From the NCBI RefSeq assembly GCF_964199755.1, contig NC_133901.1, positions 11,113,556 to 11,177,555 of the forward strand: 64,000 nucleotides of DNA, written 5' to 3'. The stretch comes from Larus michahellis (taxonomy: Eukaryota > Chordata > Aves > Charadriiformes > Laridae). Made by a program: the position numbers and the translations under genes. The notes under the pieces are model-generated. The model was not told where the DNA came from, ran no database searches, and saw only the letters and a list, made by a program, of their open reading frames with translations. Below, in pieces: positions 51,044-64,000 of the stretch. Positions within the stretch are counted from its first letter, which is position 1. Each line of letters opens with the position of its first letter.

Positions 51044-52417
51044 TACAATCAAGTTCTTACGGGCAGCTGAATAAATAAAAACTTTGCCCCATGTACTCTA
51101 ATTCCCCTCTGCAGAAAGTGTCTGAACAAAAGGCTAGGTTAAGGAGATGCCTGTTATAGCAGCTGCCCCCTAACCCAGCCCCTCCGAAGAACACACTTCC
51201 TTAGTAAAACACTATCAGAAAGAAGAAAATAAAGTGCAAATAAAAAGGCAATAAACCGCTGGTGGCTTGTCTTGAGACCCAGATGATGGGGAAAGGTTTG
51301 GCTGGGGAAAGTTATGTCGGGTAGCTCATACCCAGCCACCTCATGGTTTTGGATGCTTTAACAGGGACAGAGCCAAGACACTGCTCTGTAGCACAGAGAG
51401 GGCTCCAGCGCAAACAGGAATATTGCACTTGTGCTCAAGAAGGGGGCAAGTGGCCTGGAATTGCCAGCACCAAAACAATGGATTTGGGATTTAACCCCAC
51501 TGCTCCCCTGTGTTCTACTGACAGCCGCCAGGACAGGACGGATGAACAGAAAAAGGGACCAAACATCTATATTCCGGTACTGAAGTCACAGTTACCACTA
51601 CATTCCTTATCACAGCAGCACAACAGAAGTTGAACTTCTCTCTCCTCACACCCAGGAACCAAACTGCCTGTGGAATAAAAAGATTAAAAATCTCCTATTT
51701 TGTGATGCCCAAACTGTTGGAAGGGCATTTTAACAAAAGGGTGCAGACATCCTGAAGAATGGACCATTGCCCTAAGGACAGGTAAAACTGATACAAAGAG
51801 TTCACATGTGCCGGAGAACCTGCGCCTGGATCAGAGCAGATCTGAATTGAGCTGGTAACTCAACAGCAGAGCTGCCAGAGCCACGGGAGACTCTCTTTAA
51901 AAGCTGTTCAGACTGCCTAGGGCCTGTCCACGTTTCAGGATCTTCTCACCCCATGCCTGAACTAGGCCACAAGGACAGAACACAGGAGACAGGACATGTA
52001 TTAAGTCAGCACACACAGTAACTTCTTTCCAACAGTTCCAACTCAGAAGTGCTGTAGATACATTTGTGTGACAGGGTATTTGGCACAGCTGTCTGGTGAG
52101 GAATCCCGCTAGTATCTTCAGCTCCACTTGGTGCATAGATACTGCATGTAAAGGCATGACTAAGTAGCATTCTCCATCCAGAACAGCTAATCCTTTGCTG
52201 AGTCCGAGTGCCACAGTGCAGTTACGGCCATAAGAAGTCTCTGACTTAGGCTCCTTCTCCATTGCTTTAGAACTTTCCTCTGGAAAGTGAAGCCCATGCG
52301 CTTGTTAATATCCCGACTGAGGATGGATCTGGGCTCGGGTCTCCATTCTGTTCAGCCACGGACCAGCACCACCAGACACAGAGGCACTGGAGGCTCTGCC
52401 TTTCACCCTCCGTCCAG
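51044..52417 (-). other. ATG16L1: Presumed ATG16L1 3' untranslated region
   Basis: Sequence between the stop codon and the first AATAAA. No other gene recognised. The extent depends on the polyadenylation site being used. Confidence 0.5.

Positions 52418-64000
<11,583 letters not shown>

Overview
The window is nuclear DNA from a bird. Three multi-exon genes lie head to tail on the minus strand in the order ATG16L1 – SAG – DGKD, the same order and relative orientation as the human 2q37 block. Introns, GT–AG splice sites, a GC-rich CpG-island first exon and CR1 LINE fragments (the dominant avian retroposon) all indicate a vertebrate, and CR1 abundance points to Aves. No bacterial, viral or plasmid gene was recognised.

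Layout, in plus coordinates (genes read right to left). Positions 1–27,388 hold the 5' end of DGKD (diacylglycerol kinase delta). Exon 1 sits in a CpG island near 27.2–27.4 kb, and exons 2 and 3 near 11.5 and 10.25 kb begin the PH domain. The rest of the gene lies beyond position 1. Intron 1 carries a G-rich minisatellite of about 37 bp period directly after exon 1, and intron 2 carries two CR1 remnants. Positions 27.7–30.4 kb are intergenic. Positions 30.66–46.25 kb hold a complete SAG (S-arrestin, rod arrestin) coding sequence. Fifteen coding exons, including a 10-nt microexon, join into an uninterrupted 406-residue protein. Positions 46.3–51.0 kb hold the SAG upstream region (first noncoding exon not located) and the ATG16L1 3' flank. 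Positions 52.4–64.0 kb hold the last twelve exons of ATG16L1, 365 residues covering the end of the linker and all of the WD40 propeller. The gene continues past position 64,000.

Two ATG16L1 introns each contain a structured element that I read as a composite C/D–H/ACA small Cajal-body RNA. Both have a terminal GAGGTC/GACCTC stem and a C box one base inside it. Both also have an antisense element that pairs with the U5 snRNA loop so that U41 lies opposite the fifth base before a CTGA box. Position, size and guide match human SCARNA5 (U87) and SCARNA6 (U88), which are also hosted in ATG16L1. These, the SAG microexon and the loss of the human ATG16L1 caspase site in this bird are the most interesting observations. 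The three proteins act in unrelated processes (lipid signalling, phototransduction shut-off, autophagy), so the grouping is conserved synteny rather than a functional operon.
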